A stretch of DNA of 64,000 bases. It comes from Acinetobacter sp. ANC 7912 (GTDB taxonomy: Bacteria; Pseudomonadota; Gammaproteobacteria; Pseudomonadales; Moraxellaceae). How positions within the stretch are numbered: position 1 is the first letter of the stretch; each line of letters opens with the position of its first letter. Both the position numbers and the translations under genes were made by a program. Below are positions 54,869-63,106 of the stretch, in pieces. A model generated the notes under the pieces. It did no database searches. It saw nothing but the letters and a program-made list of their open reading frames with translations, and was not told the origin of the DNA. The DNA lies in NCBI RefSeq assembly GCF_039862785.1, contig NZ_CP156795.1:434001-498000 (forward strand), written 5' to 3'.

Positions 54869-55876
54869 ATGACGCGTACTGCAAATGAGTTTCTAACTCC
54901 GCAAGCGATCAAGGTCGAAGCGGCAAGCGGGACCTCGGCAAAAGTTATTCTAGAACCCTTAGAGCGTGGCTTTGGTCATACTCTGGGCAATGCTTTACGT
55001 CGCATCCTTCTTTCTTCTTTACCTGGCGCAGCTGTGGTTGAAGTAGAGATTGAAGGTGTTGAGCACGAGTACAGTACTTTGGAAGGCTTGCAGCAGGACA
55101 TCGTCGAGCTCTTGCTGAACCTAAAAGGATTGTCTATTAAGCTGTTCGATCAAAATGAAGCTTATTTGACATTAGAGAAACAAGGTCCAGGCGACGTAAC
55201 TGCGGCTGACCTTCGTTTACCTCACAATGTTGAAGTGGTTAACCCTGAACACTTGATCGGCACTCTAAGTGCTACAGGCAATCTGAAGATGCGCCTGAAA
55301 GTGGCTCAAGGCCGTGGCTATGAAACTTCTGACTCTCGTTTCCCAGAAGGCGAAACTCGCCCAGTGGGTCGTTTACAGTTAGATGCTTCTTACAGCCCAA
55401 TCAAACGTGTGTCTTACACAGTGGAAAACGCTCGTGTTGAACAACGTACTGACCTTGACAAACTGATCATTGATCTTGAAACCAACGGTACAGTTGATCC
55501 TGAAGAAGCGATCCGCAAAGCTGCAACTATTCTGCAGCAACAAATTGCGATCTTCGTTGACCTTCAGAAAGATCAAGCTCCTGTGGCTCAAGAACCTCGT
55601 GAAGAAGTTGATCCAATTTTGCTTCGTCCAGTAGATGATCTAGAGCTAACTGTTCGTTCTGCTAACTGTTTGAAAGCAGAAAACATTTACTACATTGGTG
55701 ATCTTGTACAGCGTACTGAAGTTGAGTTGCTTAAAACTCCTAACTTGGGTAAAAAATCGCTTACTGAGATCAAAGATGTTCTGGCTTCCAAAGGCTTACA
55801 ACTCGGCATGCGTTTAGAGAACTGGCCACCAGCTAGTCTCCGTATGGACGATCGTTTCGCCTATCGTAGCCGTTAA
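54869..55876 (+). CDS. rpoA: DNA-directed RNA polymerase subunit alpha
   Basis: A 335-residue alpha subunit. The N-terminal dimerisation domain has [26 protein letters not shown], and the C-terminal domain has [47 protein letters not shown], which contacts UP elements and activators. In its usual place between rpsD and rplQ. Confidence 0.97.
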   Translation: MTRTANEFLTPQAIKVEAASGTSAKVILEPLERGFGHTLGNALRRILLSSLPGAAVVEVEIEGVEHEYSTLEGLQQDIVELLLNLKGLSIKLFDQNEAYLTLEKQGPGDVTAADLRLPHNVEVVNPEHLIGTLSATGNLKMRLKVAQGRGYETSDSRFPEGETRPVGRLQLDASYSPIKRVSYTVENARVEQRTDLDKLIIDLETNGTVDPEEAIRKAATILQQQIAIFVDLQKDQAPVAQEPREEVDPILLRPVDDLELTVRSANCLKAENIYYIGDLVQRTEVELLKTPNLGKKSLTEIKDVLASKGLQLGMRLENWPPASLRMDDRFAYRSR

Positions 55877-55894
55877 TTAAGTAGGACTATCACC

Positions 55895-56260
55895 ATGCGT
55901 CATCGTAATAGTGGTGTGAAATTAGGCCGTACAAGCAGTCATCGTAAAGCGATGTTCCAAAACATGGCTAACTCTTTGTTCGAGCACGAGTTGATCAAAA
56001 CAACTGTGCCTAAAGCAAAAGAATTACGTCGTGTTGCTGAGCCTTTAATCACTTTAGCTAAAGTCGATACAGTTGCAAACCGTCGTTTGGCGTTTGCTCG
56101 TACTCGTTCAGCTGCAACTGTTGGTAAATTATTTACCGTTCTTGGCCCTCGTTACAAAGAACGTAACGGCGGTTATCTACGTGTTCTTAAAGCGGGCTTC
56201 CGTGCAGGTGATGCTGCACCGATGGCTTACGTTGAGCTAGTAGATCGCGAAGTTAAATAA
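55895..56260 (+). CDS. rplQ: 50S ribosomal protein L17
   Basis: A 121-residue L17 ([20 protein letters not shown] ... [21 protein letters not shown]). Last gene of the alpha operon, followed by a strong terminator. Confidence 0.97.
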   Translation: MRHRNSGVKLGRTSSHRKAMFQNMANSLFEHELIKTTVPKAKELRRVAEPLITLAKVDTVANRRLAFARTRSAATVGKLFTVLGPRYKERNGGYLRVLKAGFRAGDAAPMAYVELVDREVK

Positions 56261-56288
56261 TTTCGTGTAGACAGCGAACGTTGTTCGA

Positions 56289-56319
56289 AAAGGTCGGTTG
56301 AATAAACCGGCCTTTTTTA
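56289..56319 (+). terminator. Terminator of the ribosomal super-cluster
   Basis: AAAGGTCGGTT, loop GAATA, AACCGGCCTTT and a T run: an 11-bp stem with one wobble pair, 28 bp after rplQ. Confidence 0.9.
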
Positions 56320-56335
56320 TTGCCTGCAGTTTACC

Positions 56336-56350
56336 AATTGTCGGACAGTT
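56336..56350. promoter_or_regulatory. TTGTCNGACAA-type palindrome on the far side of IS66 from almA
   Basis: AATTGTCGGACAGTT matches, with one mismatch, the palindromes at 62636 and 62675. Without the IS66 insertion it would lie about 125 bp before the almA start. Confidence 0.45.
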
Positions 56351-56394
56351 TAAAAATTTGTCCGTAAGCGTCCGCTGAACCCCATGCCTATTTT

Positions 56395-58020
56395 TTAATT
56401 TGAGTTGGATTTCCAGCGATGTGGTAGTAATTCTTCTATTTGGGTCGCTTTATGCGTCGGCAGCCTTTTCAGCACATCACTTAAATAGGCATACGGATCC
56501 AAGCCATTCAGCTTTGCTGACTGGATTAAAGTCATGATATTTGCCGCTCGCTGTCCACTGCGCAGCGAGCCAGCAAACAGCCAGTTCTTACGCCCTAAGG
56601 CCCAAGGTCGCATTTGATTCTCTACCCAATTATTGCAAATCGGTAGATTGCCATCATCCAAATAGCGGCTTAAGGCTGGCCAACGCTTCAGAGTGTAATT
56701 GATCGCCTTGGCGGTGGGAGAACTCGATGGCACCGTCAGATGATGTTGGTTGAGCCATTCATATAGTTGTTGCATCACTGGTTGACTATGCTGTTGTCGG
56801 TATTCGCGGCGGTCTTCCGCTGTACCATCGGTCTTTTTCCTGAGTTCTGCTTCTATCGCATACAGTTTCTGAATCAGCACCAATGCCTGTTCAGCGACCT
56901 GACTTTTCCCGGTCACATGCAGTTCATGGAATTTACGACGTGCATGGGCCATGCAGCCCACCTCTATGACCTGGCCTGATTTAAAGCGTGCTTTATAACC
57001 ACTGTAATCATCACAGACTAGATAACCCTGCCAGCCTTTCAAGAACTCTGCAGCATGCTGGCCTGAACGACTATCCTGAAAGTCATAGATCACCGCCTGA
57101 ACTGGATTGTACTGTGTAGTGGCATAGGCCCAGACATAACCTTTCTTCGGTTTTTTATCATTCTCACCCATCCGCATGATGGTGACCGGTGTTTCATCTG
57201 CATGCAGCACCTGCTGTTGTAGTACCACCTCTTTTAAGGCATTGGCCAGAGGTTCCAGTTCTACACCGCAGCGACCTATCCAGTCAGATAACGTTGATCT
57301 AGAAAGCTCGATTCCCGCCCGCTGATAGATCAGACGTTGACGGTACAGCGGCAAATGATCGGCATATTTCGATACCAACACATGGCTGAGCAGTTCAGGT
57401 GAAGCAATGCCTTTATCAATCACATAGGCGGGCATCGCTTGCTGAGTCAGGGTGTCACACTGATCACAGACCCATTTACCACGCACATGCTGTTCCTTAT
57501 AGAACTGTGCCGGTCTGAAATGCAGTTTTTCACTGACATCTTCGCCGATACGACGGAGTTGGCAGCCACAAGCGCATTGGGTTGATGCAGGTTCATGCTC
57601 AATACGGATGGTGTGTAGATGATCTGGCAGTGGTCGACGTTTAGGTTTATTGGTTTTGGCTTTCTGTGTCGCTGCATCGGTTTTGTCTGCATTTAGCCGT
57701 TCCAGTTCTAGATCAACCGCGGCAATATCTTCTTCAACCGCTTCGTCCCACAGGTGGATTTGTTTGGTCGTTAAGTGTTCATTCTTCTGGGCGAACTTAT
57801 GCCGTTTAAACAGCGCCAGTTCATGCTCGTATTTTTGAGTGAGAATAGAAAGATGTTGAACTTTAGAATCTAATTGCTGATTGGTGACTTCAAGATGTTG
57901 AACTCTGGCATCTAATTGCTGGTTTGATTGTGCTAGAGACTGATGCTGCAGCGCCAACTGCCTGGTGAATTCCAGCAGTTGTTCATGGGTCAGTTGGCTT
58001 AAGTCAGGCAGCGTATTCAT
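56395..58020 (-). CDS. tnpC: IS66 transposase TnpC
   Basis: A 541-residue DDE transposase. The N-terminal leucine-rich coiled coil (QHQSLAQSNQQLDARVQHLEVTNQQLDSKVQHL) is followed by a zinc-finger-like CACGCQL...CDQC part. The core has VLHADETPVTIM (D), YLVCDDYSGYKARF (D) and CNNWVENQMRPWALGRKNWLFAGS (E). All catalytic residues are present. It is the last gene of the IS66 operon. Confidence 0.95.
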   Translation of the reverse strand: MNTLPDLSQLTHEQLLEFTRQLALQHQSLAQSNQQLDARVQHLEVTNQQLDSKVQHLSILTQKYEHELALFKRHKFAQKNEHLTTKQIHLWDEAVEEDIAAVDLELERLNADKTDAATQKAKTNKPKRRPLPDHLHTIRIEHEPASTQCACGCQLRRIGEDVSEKLHFRPAQFYKEQHVRGKWVCDQCDTLTQQAMPAYVIDKGIASPELLSHVLVSKYADHLPLYRQRLIYQRAGIELSRSTLSDWIGRCGVELEPLANALKEVVLQQQVLHADETPVTIMRMGENDKKPKKGYVWAYATTQYNPVQAVIYDFQDSRSGQHAAEFLKGWQGYLVCDDYSGYKARFKSGQVIEVGCMAHARRKFHELHVTGKSQVAEQALVLIQKLYAIEAELRKKTDGTAEDRREYRQQHSQPVMQQLYEWLNQHHLTVPSSSPTAKAINYTLKRWPALSRYLDDGNLPICNNWVENQMRPWALGRKNWLFAGSLRSGQRAANIMTLIQSAKLNGLDPYAYLSDVLKRLPTHKATQIEELLPHRWKSNSN

Positions 58021-58094
58021 GACCGCAGTATGCCTGAGGTCATGAGAAGAATGAAATAGAACGTTTGGAGAATAGCAGAATGGAACAGCCTGGT

Positions 58095-58430
58095 TTAAAG
58101 CATCGTCACCACCTGCTGTCGTCCAATGCGCTGCCAGGGCAAACCTTGGATCAGTGCCTGTAACTGTTCCGGGCTGAGGGCCACGGTTTCACCTTGGTGA
58201 ACTTGAGCCCAGTGAAATTTGCCCTGTTCCAGCCGCCGGGCACACAGCCAGATGCCCAGTCCATCATGTACCAGTACTTTCATGCGATGGCCACGTTTAT
58301 TACAGAACAGGTAAGCACAATGCGGTTTGATGTAGCCAAAGGCTCTCACCACCTGAGCCATGGTCGTATCCATACCTGCACGCATGTCCATGGGCTGAGT
58401 AGACAACCAGATTTCATCAATGCGGATCAT
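58095..58430 (-). CDS. tnpB: IS66 accessory protein TnpB
   Basis: A 111-residue IS66 Orf2. MIRIDEIWLSTQPMDMRAGMD and HCAYLFCNKRGHRMKVLVHDGLGIWLCARRLEQGKFHW are family stretches. It is unrelated to the TnpB nuclease of IS605. I start it at ATG 58430, which overlaps the tnpA stop by 4 bp; the open frame upstream lies inside tnpA. Needed for transposition, mechanism unclear. Confidence 0.94.
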   Translation of the reverse strand: MIRIDEIWLSTQPMDMRAGMDTTMAQVVRAFGYIKPHCAYLFCNKRGHRMKVLVHDGLGIWLCARRLEQGKFHWAQVHQGETVALSPEQLQALIQGLPWQRIGRQQVVTML

Positions 58431-58810
58431 GTTGCAAGTGCCTTGAGTAATTCTGCCAAGGCAGGTATTTCTGATACTTGCCATTTCAAGCCAATTTCTG
58501 CTTTTGAGTGGGGTAAAGTAATTTGAACCATTAACATGTCAGTAGGAGTAGGATCTAATGGTGCAGAGCAAGATAAGGCAATAAATGCAGGTTTATTCGG
58601 TAGTGGTGAGCGATCATTCCCTGGCTTACCATCAATTAAGTGAATCCATTTGGATACAAGATTTGTATTCAATCCATGTTGCAAAGCGACCGAAGCAATT
58701 GAAACGTCCGGTGCTTTACAAGCCTGAACGATCTGCTGTTTAAATTCAGCACTGTATGTTCTTCGTTTTTTCGCAAGAGATGCGATGGATGTCTGGTGAT
58801 TTGTAGTCAT
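58427..58810 (-). CDS. tnpA: IS66 accessory protein TnpA (helix-turn-helix)
   Basis: A 127-residue IS66 Orf1. RRTYSAEFKQQIVQACKAPDVSIASVALQHGLNTNLVSKWI is an IS3/IS911-like helix-turn-helix that binds the ends. Its start ATG 58810 lies just behind a strong hairpin whose distal arm contains the only plausible ribosome site. Confidence 0.93.
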   Translation of the reverse strand: MTTNHQTSIASLAKKRRTYSAEFKQQIVQACKAPDVSIASVALQHGLNTNLVSKWIHLIDGKPGNDRSPLPNKPAFIALSCSAPLDPTPTDMLMVQITLPHSKAEIGLKWQVSEIPALAELLKALAT

Positions 58811-58814
58811 AAAT

Positions 58815-58848
58815 TTTAGTCCCCACTTGTTTTTAAGTGGGGACTAAA
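58815..58848 (-). promoter_or_regulatory. Hairpin covering the ribosome site of IS66 tnpA
   Basis: TTTAGTCCCCACTT and AAGTGGGGACTAAA pair perfectly (14 bp, 6-base loop). On the mRNA strand, GGGGA in the second arm is 8-9 bases before ATG 58810. Such hairpins commonly block translation of read-through transcripts in insertion sequences. Confidence 0.6.
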
Positions 58849-59008
58849 TTAAGGCTTATAGGATGAATTCATAAGGTGTGTTCAGCGGACGCTTACATTT
58901 GTCCTAAAAAGATAAAAAAAGTAAGGGATTTAAATAAAATTGACATGGAGCATTGTCAGTTTTGTGATTTAATAAAACAAAGCACACTAAATAGGTCAAA
59001 AGAAGAAC

Positions 59009-60514
59009 ATGGAAAAGCAAGTTGATATCTTAATTGTGGGTGCCGGTATTTCGGGAATTGGTCTTGCGGCACATCTTTCTAAACACTGCCCACAACGTTC
59101 CTTTGAAATTATCGAGCGTCGCGACAGCATTGGGGGAACCTGGGATCTATTTAAATATCCTGGCATCCGTTCAGATTCAGACATGTCGACTTTTGGCTTT
59201 AACTTCAAGCCGTGGAAACAAGAAAGTGTATTGGCGACCGGCCCAGCGATTAAAAATTATCTGTCGGAAGTTGTAGATGAATTTAAACTAAAATCAAAAA
59301 TTCATTTCCAGCATCGTGTGTTAAGCGCGAATTACGACTCGAGTACCCATAAATGGTCTGTCGAGATTGAAAATGACCAAGGTCAAAAAGAAACCTGGGT
59401 CGCAAATTTTGTCCTTGGTTGTACCGGTTACTATAACTATGACCAGGGCTTCCAGCCGGAATTCCCGAATCAACAAGCGTTTAAAGGCACTTTTATTCAT
59501 CCACAGCATTGGCCGGAAAACTTTGACTATAGCGGCAAGAAAGTGGTGATTATCGGCAGTGGTGCAACGGCAATTACCCTGGTACCTGCGATGGTGAAAG
59601 GTGGAGCAGGGCATGTCGCCATGTTGCAGCGCTCGCCAACTTATATTGCGTCTGTACCATCGATTGATGTGATTTACGCGAAGATGCGTAAATTCCTGCC
59701 TGAAGAAGTGGCTTATAAGCTGACTCGTGCACGGAATATTAGCATGCAGCGTGGTATCTATGCTTTGGCTCAGAAGTATCCAAAATTGCTGAAAACCATC
59801 TTGCTGAATGCGGTGAAACTGCAGTTAAAAGGTAAAGTAGATATGAAACACTTTACCCCGAATTATGAACCATGGGATCAGCGTTTGTGCGTGGTGCCTG
59901 ATGGCGATCTGTTCAAAATTCTACGTGAAGGCAAGGCTTCGGTTGAAACTGATCTGATCGAGAAATTTACCGAAAAAGGTATCCAGCTAAAATCGGGTAA
60001 ACATCTGGATGCTGATGTCATCGTGTCGGCAACAGGACTGAATATTCAGATTTTGGGTGGTATTCAAGCTTCTATTGACGGTAAGCCAATTAATACCTCG
60101 AATCACATGCTGTATCGTGGCGTGATGGTCAGCGATATTCCAAATATGGCGCTGCTCATTGGCTATATCAACGCATCTTGGACACTGAAAGTCGATATTG
60201 CAGCGGAATATATCTGCCGCTTACTCAACTACATGGACAAGAAAGGCTATGACGAGGTCGTGCCTGAAGGTAATGCTTCCGAAATGTTGCAAGACACCGT
60301 AATGGGTAGCCTGACTTCGGGTTATATTGCCCGTGCCGCTGATGTAATGCCGAAACAGGGTAAACGTGGGGTGTGGCGTGTCAGCAATAATTATCTGGCG
60401 GACCGTAAAGATCTGAAGCAGGCGGGCTTTGATGATGACATCCTGCAGTTTAAGAAAAAGGCTGGACAGGACAAGCCGCAAAGCAAGAAAGTCAAACCAC
60501 GTTTAGTCTCTTGA
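59009..60514 (+). CDS. almA: Flavin-binding monooxygenase AlmA (long-chain n-alkane oxidation)
   Basis: A 501-residue FAD/NADPH enzyme of the Baeyer-Villiger/FMO group. DILIVGAGISGIGLAAHLSK binds FAD, FKGTFIHPQHWP is the FxGxxxHxxxWP fingerprint, and VVIIGSGATAITLVPAM binds NADPH. IGGTWDLFKYPGIRSDSDMSTFGF and the overall sequence match, from memory, Acinetobacter AlmA, which oxidises alkanes longer than about C32. An IS66 element ends 112 bp upstream and may change its expression. A TTGACA at 58940 could serve as -35, but no convincing -10 is seen. Confidence 0.88.
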   Translation: MEKQVDILIVGAGISGIGLAAHLSKHCPQRSFEIIERRDSIGGTWDLFKYPGIRSDSDMSTFGFNFKPWKQESVLATGPAIKNYLSEVVDEFKLKSKIHFQHRVLSANYDSSTHKWSVEIENDQGQKETWVANFVLGCTGYYNYDQGFQPEFPNQQAFKGTFIHPQHWPENFDYSGKKVVIIGSGATAITLVPAMVKGGAGHVAMLQRSPTYIASVPSIDVIYAKMRKFLPEEVAYKLTRARNISMQRGIYALAQKYPKLLKTILLNAVKLQLKGKVDMKHFTPNYEPWDQRLCVVPDGDLFKILREGKASVETDLIEKFTEKGIQLKSGKHLDADVIVSATGLNIQILGGIQASIDGKPINTSNHMLYRGVMVSDIPNMALLIGYINASWTLKVDIAAEYICRLLNYMDKKGYDEVVPEGNASEMLQDTVMGSLTSGYIARAADVMPKQGKRGVWRVSNNYLADRKDLKQAGFDDDILQFKKKAGQDKPQSKKVKPRLVS

Positions 60515-60528
60515 TCTTAAATGCATTA

Positions 60529-60556
60529 AAAAAGGAGCATGTCGATGCTCCTTTTT
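60529..60556. terminator. Bidirectional terminator between almA and the acyl-CoA dehydrogenase
   Basis: AAAAAGGAGCAT, loop GTCG, ATGCTCCTTTTT: a perfect 12-bp stem with T runs on both strands. Confidence 0.9.
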
Positions 60557-60576
60557 CATTTCTCTTTGACTATGAA

Positions 60577-61749
60577 TTAAAGTGAACGTGAAATCAGTTC
60601 TTTCATGATCTCATTGGTGCCCGCATAAATCTGGTTGGCTCGGTGGTCAAGATAAGCCCGGGCAATCGGGTATTCCAGCATATAACCATAACCACCATGC
60701 AGTTGCAGGCATTCATCCACGACTTTGCTGTACATCTCTGAAATCTTGTATTTGGCGGCTGCAGCGGCTTCGACACTGAGTTGCTGCTGTAATTGCTGTT
60801 GCATACATTGATCCAGATAGGCACGGCAGACGGCAATTTCTGTACGCAGTTCCGCCAGTTTAAAGCGGGTATTCTGAAAGGCTGCAATCGGTTTGCCAAA
60901 GGCCTGGCGTTCCTTGGTGTATTTCACTGTATGGGCCAAGGCTGCTTCAGCACCGGCCTGGCAGATCATCGCGACAATCAGACGTTCCCAAGCAAGCTCT
61001 TTCATCAGCATTATAAAGCCCATGCCGGGTATGCCAAGCAAGTTTTCCTTCGGCACACGGACATTATCAAAGAACAGTTCGCAGGTATCCTGGCCTTTCA
61101 TGCCAATTTTATTCAGTGGCTTACCTTTGCTGAATCCTGGTCGATCTGCTTCGACCATAATCAGTGAAAGATTAGCAGATCCTTTATCACTGTCGCCAGT
61201 TTTACACACCACGATGGCCATGTCGCAAAGATAACCATTGGTGATAAAGATTTTTGAGCCATTGATGACATAGTCGTCACCATCGGGTACAGTACTGGTA
61301 CGAATAGCCTGCAGATCTGAGCCAGTACCGGGTTCGGTCATGGCGATGGCTGTGATGATTTCACCACTGACCATTTTCGGCAACCATTTCAGTTTTTGCT
61401 CTTCATTGCCAAAATTTAAAATATAATTCGCGACGATGTCGGAATGCAGGGAAAAGCCCGTTGCGGAGTCCCCGGCATAGGCCTGTTCCTCGATTAGAAT
61501 CATGCTGTAGCGACGATCCACCCCAGAACCGCCATATTGCTCCGGTAAGGTTGGGCAGAGCAGCCCTAGGTTTCCTGCCTTGTTCCATAACTCACGATCA
61601 ACATGCTGTTGTTGTTCAAAACGTTCGATATGCGGAATCACTTCCTTCTCATAAAACTTGCGTACCGTTTCGCGGAAGGCCTCATGTTCCTCATTAAATA
61701 AAGTACGAGGCAATAAGTGTGGCAGAGGACGGATCGCAGCAGATTGCAT
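60577..61749 (-). CDS. Acyl-CoA dehydrogenase
   Basis: A 390-residue standard-length acyl-CoA dehydrogenase. It shows ALLCPTLPEQYGGSG-type LGLLCPTLPEQYGGSGVDRR, the FAD-binding TAIAMTEPGTGSDLQAIRT, and the C-terminal LQLHGGYGYMLEYPIARAYLDHRANQIYAGTNEIMKELISR. I start it at ATG 61749 (MQSAAIRPLPHLLPRTLF), with AAGGA upstream; the frame is open 37 codons further, without family character. Position next to almA suggests a role in degrading long-chain acyl chains, but the substrate is not shown. Confidence 0.9.
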   Translation of the reverse strand: MQSAAIRPLPHLLPRTLFNEEHEAFRETVRKFYEKEVIPHIERFEQQQHVDRELWNKAGNLGLLCPTLPEQYGGSGVDRRYSMILIEEQAYAGDSATGFSLHSDIVANYILNFGNEEQKLKWLPKMVSGEIITAIAMTEPGTGSDLQAIRTSTVPDGDDYVINGSKIFITNGYLCDMAIVVCKTGDSDKGSANLSLIMVEADRPGFSKGKPLNKIGMKGQDTCELFFDNVRVPKENLLGIPGMGFIMLMKELAWERLIVAMICQAGAEAALAHTVKYTKERQAFGKPIAAFQNTRFKLAELRTEIAVCRAYLDQCMQQQLQQQLSVEAAAAAKYKISEMYSKVVDECLQLHGGYGYMLEYPIARAYLDHRANQIYAGTNEIMKELISRSL

Positions 61750-61921
61750 GTTTGAATTTTCCTTATTCGCTTTATTGTTCGCTTCAACATACGGGGGCAG
61801 ATAGGACTGAACAATGTGCGAAATGTACAAAATGCAGAGAATGCTGGTCGTTCCTGCCAATTCCCTCGAAAATTGGCTAGGGCTTAGGTAAACTAGTTAG
61901 GTTTTTAACATGTTGGGGAAT

Positions 61922-62182
61922 ATGATGACTGAAGACATCAGCCTGGAAGAGCGTAAAGTGATTTACCGCGCACGTCGTGGTTTAAAAGAGTTGGATGTAT
62001 ATTTTGATCCCTATGTCAAAAACCATTACCTGACGGCAGATCCAGCCGAGAAACAGATGTTCGCTGATCTGGTTGCACAGGAAGACCCTGACCTGCTGGA
62101 CTGGTTTATGGAAGTTTCAGAACCACCACGCCCTGAATTACGTGAGTTTATTAACAAGCTTAAACACTACGTACATGGATAA
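61922..62182 (+). CDS. sdhE: FAD assembly factor SdhE (CptB)
   Basis: A small protein of about 86 residues that helps attach FAD to succinate dehydrogenase. The RGxxE motif is present in modified form as RARRGLKELDVYFDPYVKNHY, followed by LLDWFMEV. Two adjacent ATGs (61922, 61925) follow GGGGA; the second is better spaced. It overlaps the next gene by 8 bp, the classic sdhE-ygfX (cptBA) arrangement. Confidence 0.9.
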   Translation: MMTEDISLEERKVIYRARRGLKELDVYFDPYVKNHYLTADPAEKQMFADLVAQEDPDLLDWFMEVSEPPRPELREFINKLKHYVHG

Positions 62183-62561
62183 TTGCTGTTACCGGCTGAA
62201 ACGCAGCCTGCTTGCACTTGCGTTTCAGCTTTTGATTTTTGCTGTACTGATGTTCGTGCTGTATCAATTGTTACCCCTGTGGTTATGGGGCATCTGTCTG
62301 GTGGCAGGACTGATCATCTATCAATTGTTTTACCGCAAGCGCCCGCATATCGCACAGTTTGAATGTCTGGATGGGCGGGAATGGACATTGACGCATCATG
62401 ACCAGCACACCCAGCGCGCGCTGATCAGCCATGTGATTGATCATCAGGCTTATGTGGTGGTGTACTTCCAGCATGCCAAGGTTCGACCGCTACTCATCTG
62501 GTGTGATCAGCTTCCGTATCAGCAATGGAAGTCCCTGAAAGTCTTAACAAAAATGCTCTGA
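62175..62561 (+). CDS. YgfX/CptA-like membrane protein
   Basis: A 128-residue protein with two adjacent hydrophobic helices (SLLALAFQLLIFAVLMFVLY and LWLWGICLVAGLIIYQLF) and a C-terminal soluble part ending PLLIWCDQLPYQQWKSLKVL. Size, topology and the 8-bp overlap with sdhE are those of YgfX (CptA), once proposed to be a toxin acting on the cytoskeleton, with SdhE/CptB as partner; that view is disputed. ATG 62175 is chosen because the codons before it lie within sdhE in another frame. Confidence 0.75.
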   Translation: MDNCCYRLKRSLLALAFQLLIFAVLMFVLYQLLPLWLWGICLVAGLIIYQLFYRKRPHIAQFECLDGREWTLTHHDQHTQRALISHVIDHQAYVVVYFQHAKVRPLLIWCDQLPYQQWKSLKVLTKML

Positions 62562-62573
62562 TTGCCGGACAAT
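62561..62573. promoter_or_regulatory. TTGTCNGACAA-type palindrome 1 (one mismatch)
   Basis: ATTGCCGGACAAT overlaps the last base of the ygfX stop codon. It differs by one base from the two perfect sites downstream. Confidence 0.45.
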
Positions 62574-62635
62574 CTGTATTTTGATCAAAATCATAATGAT
62601 ATATTTTTCAAAAACTTATATTTTTACAATCTGAT

Positions 62636-62648
62636 ATTGTCAGACAAT
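62636..62648. promoter_or_regulatory. TTGTCNGACAA palindrome 2
   Basis: ATTGTCAGACAAT is a perfect 13-bp palindrome that fits TNGTNNNACNA, the consensus of FadR-type GntR regulators. Confidence 0.65.
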
Positions 62649-62674
62649 TCATATAATTTTTTCGAAAATATTTG

Positions 62675-62689
62675 AATTGTCTGACAATT
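62675..62689. promoter_or_regulatory. TTGTCNGACAA palindrome 3
   Basis: AATTGTCTGACAATT is a perfect 15-bp palindrome, centred 40 bp from palindrome 2 and ending 65 bp before the 35-residue gene. Confidence 0.65.
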
Positions 62690-62753
62690 TTTTATGCTGT
62701 TTTTATTTTATCCAGTTAAATTTAGATCACCGAAGTCAACAGAGGAGATCGAT

Positions 62754-62861
62754 ATGGAATTTCCAACGTGGATGTTTCCTGTCATTGCGGTCATTTTAGC
62801 TTTGGTCATTGGAAGACTCGGTACAATTGTTAAGGAACAAATTTCTGCTCGCACCCATTAA
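62754..62861 (+). CDS. Putative 35-residue single-helix membrane protein
   Basis: ATG 62754 opens MEFPTWMFPVIAVILALVIG followed by RLGTIVKEQISARTH. One helix (about residues 7-20) precedes a short basic tail. AGAGGAG lies 6 bp upstream, a strong ribosome site, and a terminator follows the gene, so the unit is complete: operators, gene, terminator. I know no family for it. The three TTGTCNGACAA palindromes upstream suggest regulated expression. Confidence 0.65.
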   Translation: MEFPTWMFPVIAVILALVIGRLGTIVKEQISARTH

Positions 62862-62905
62862 GCGTGGTTGAATAAAAATATAGATTTCACACTTTCCCAG
62901 TTAAT

Positions 62906-62945
62906 AAGTAGCATGTGCTGAACCGTCGCAATGCTACTTTTTTTT
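62906..62945 (+). terminator. Terminator of the 35-residue gene
   Basis: AAGTAGCAT, a 16-base loop and ATGCTACTT followed by a run of T: a perfect 9-bp stem. Confidence 0.85.
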
Positions 62946-63106
62946 GCCCAAAATTTAAGATTTATTGCATCCCAGTCAATTGCAGCATACACAATCAATG
63001 GCAAAGTGATTGGTCTAATTTAGAGTAAATACTCTTTAATTCGGATAGTTCATCTGTTATGTTTAGCAGCATCAAGGACATAATCACAATTATAGAGGAC
63101 CGGAAA

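Larger units (their letters stand above)
56364..58896 (-). mobile_element. IS66-family insertion sequence, 2533 bp, complete
   Basis: The ends are inverted repeats beginning GTAAGCGTCCGCTGAAC on each side. The element is flanked by an exact 8-bp direct repeat ATTTGTCC (56356-56363 and 58897-58904), the target duplication size of IS66. It holds the three usual genes tnpA, tnpB and tnpC in one minus-strand operon, all intact. It separates the rplQ terminator from almA. Confidence 0.96.

Noticed and set aside
61922..62561. A new toxin-antitoxin system
   Set aside because: The pair is the known sdhE-ygfX module; toxin activity is disputed.
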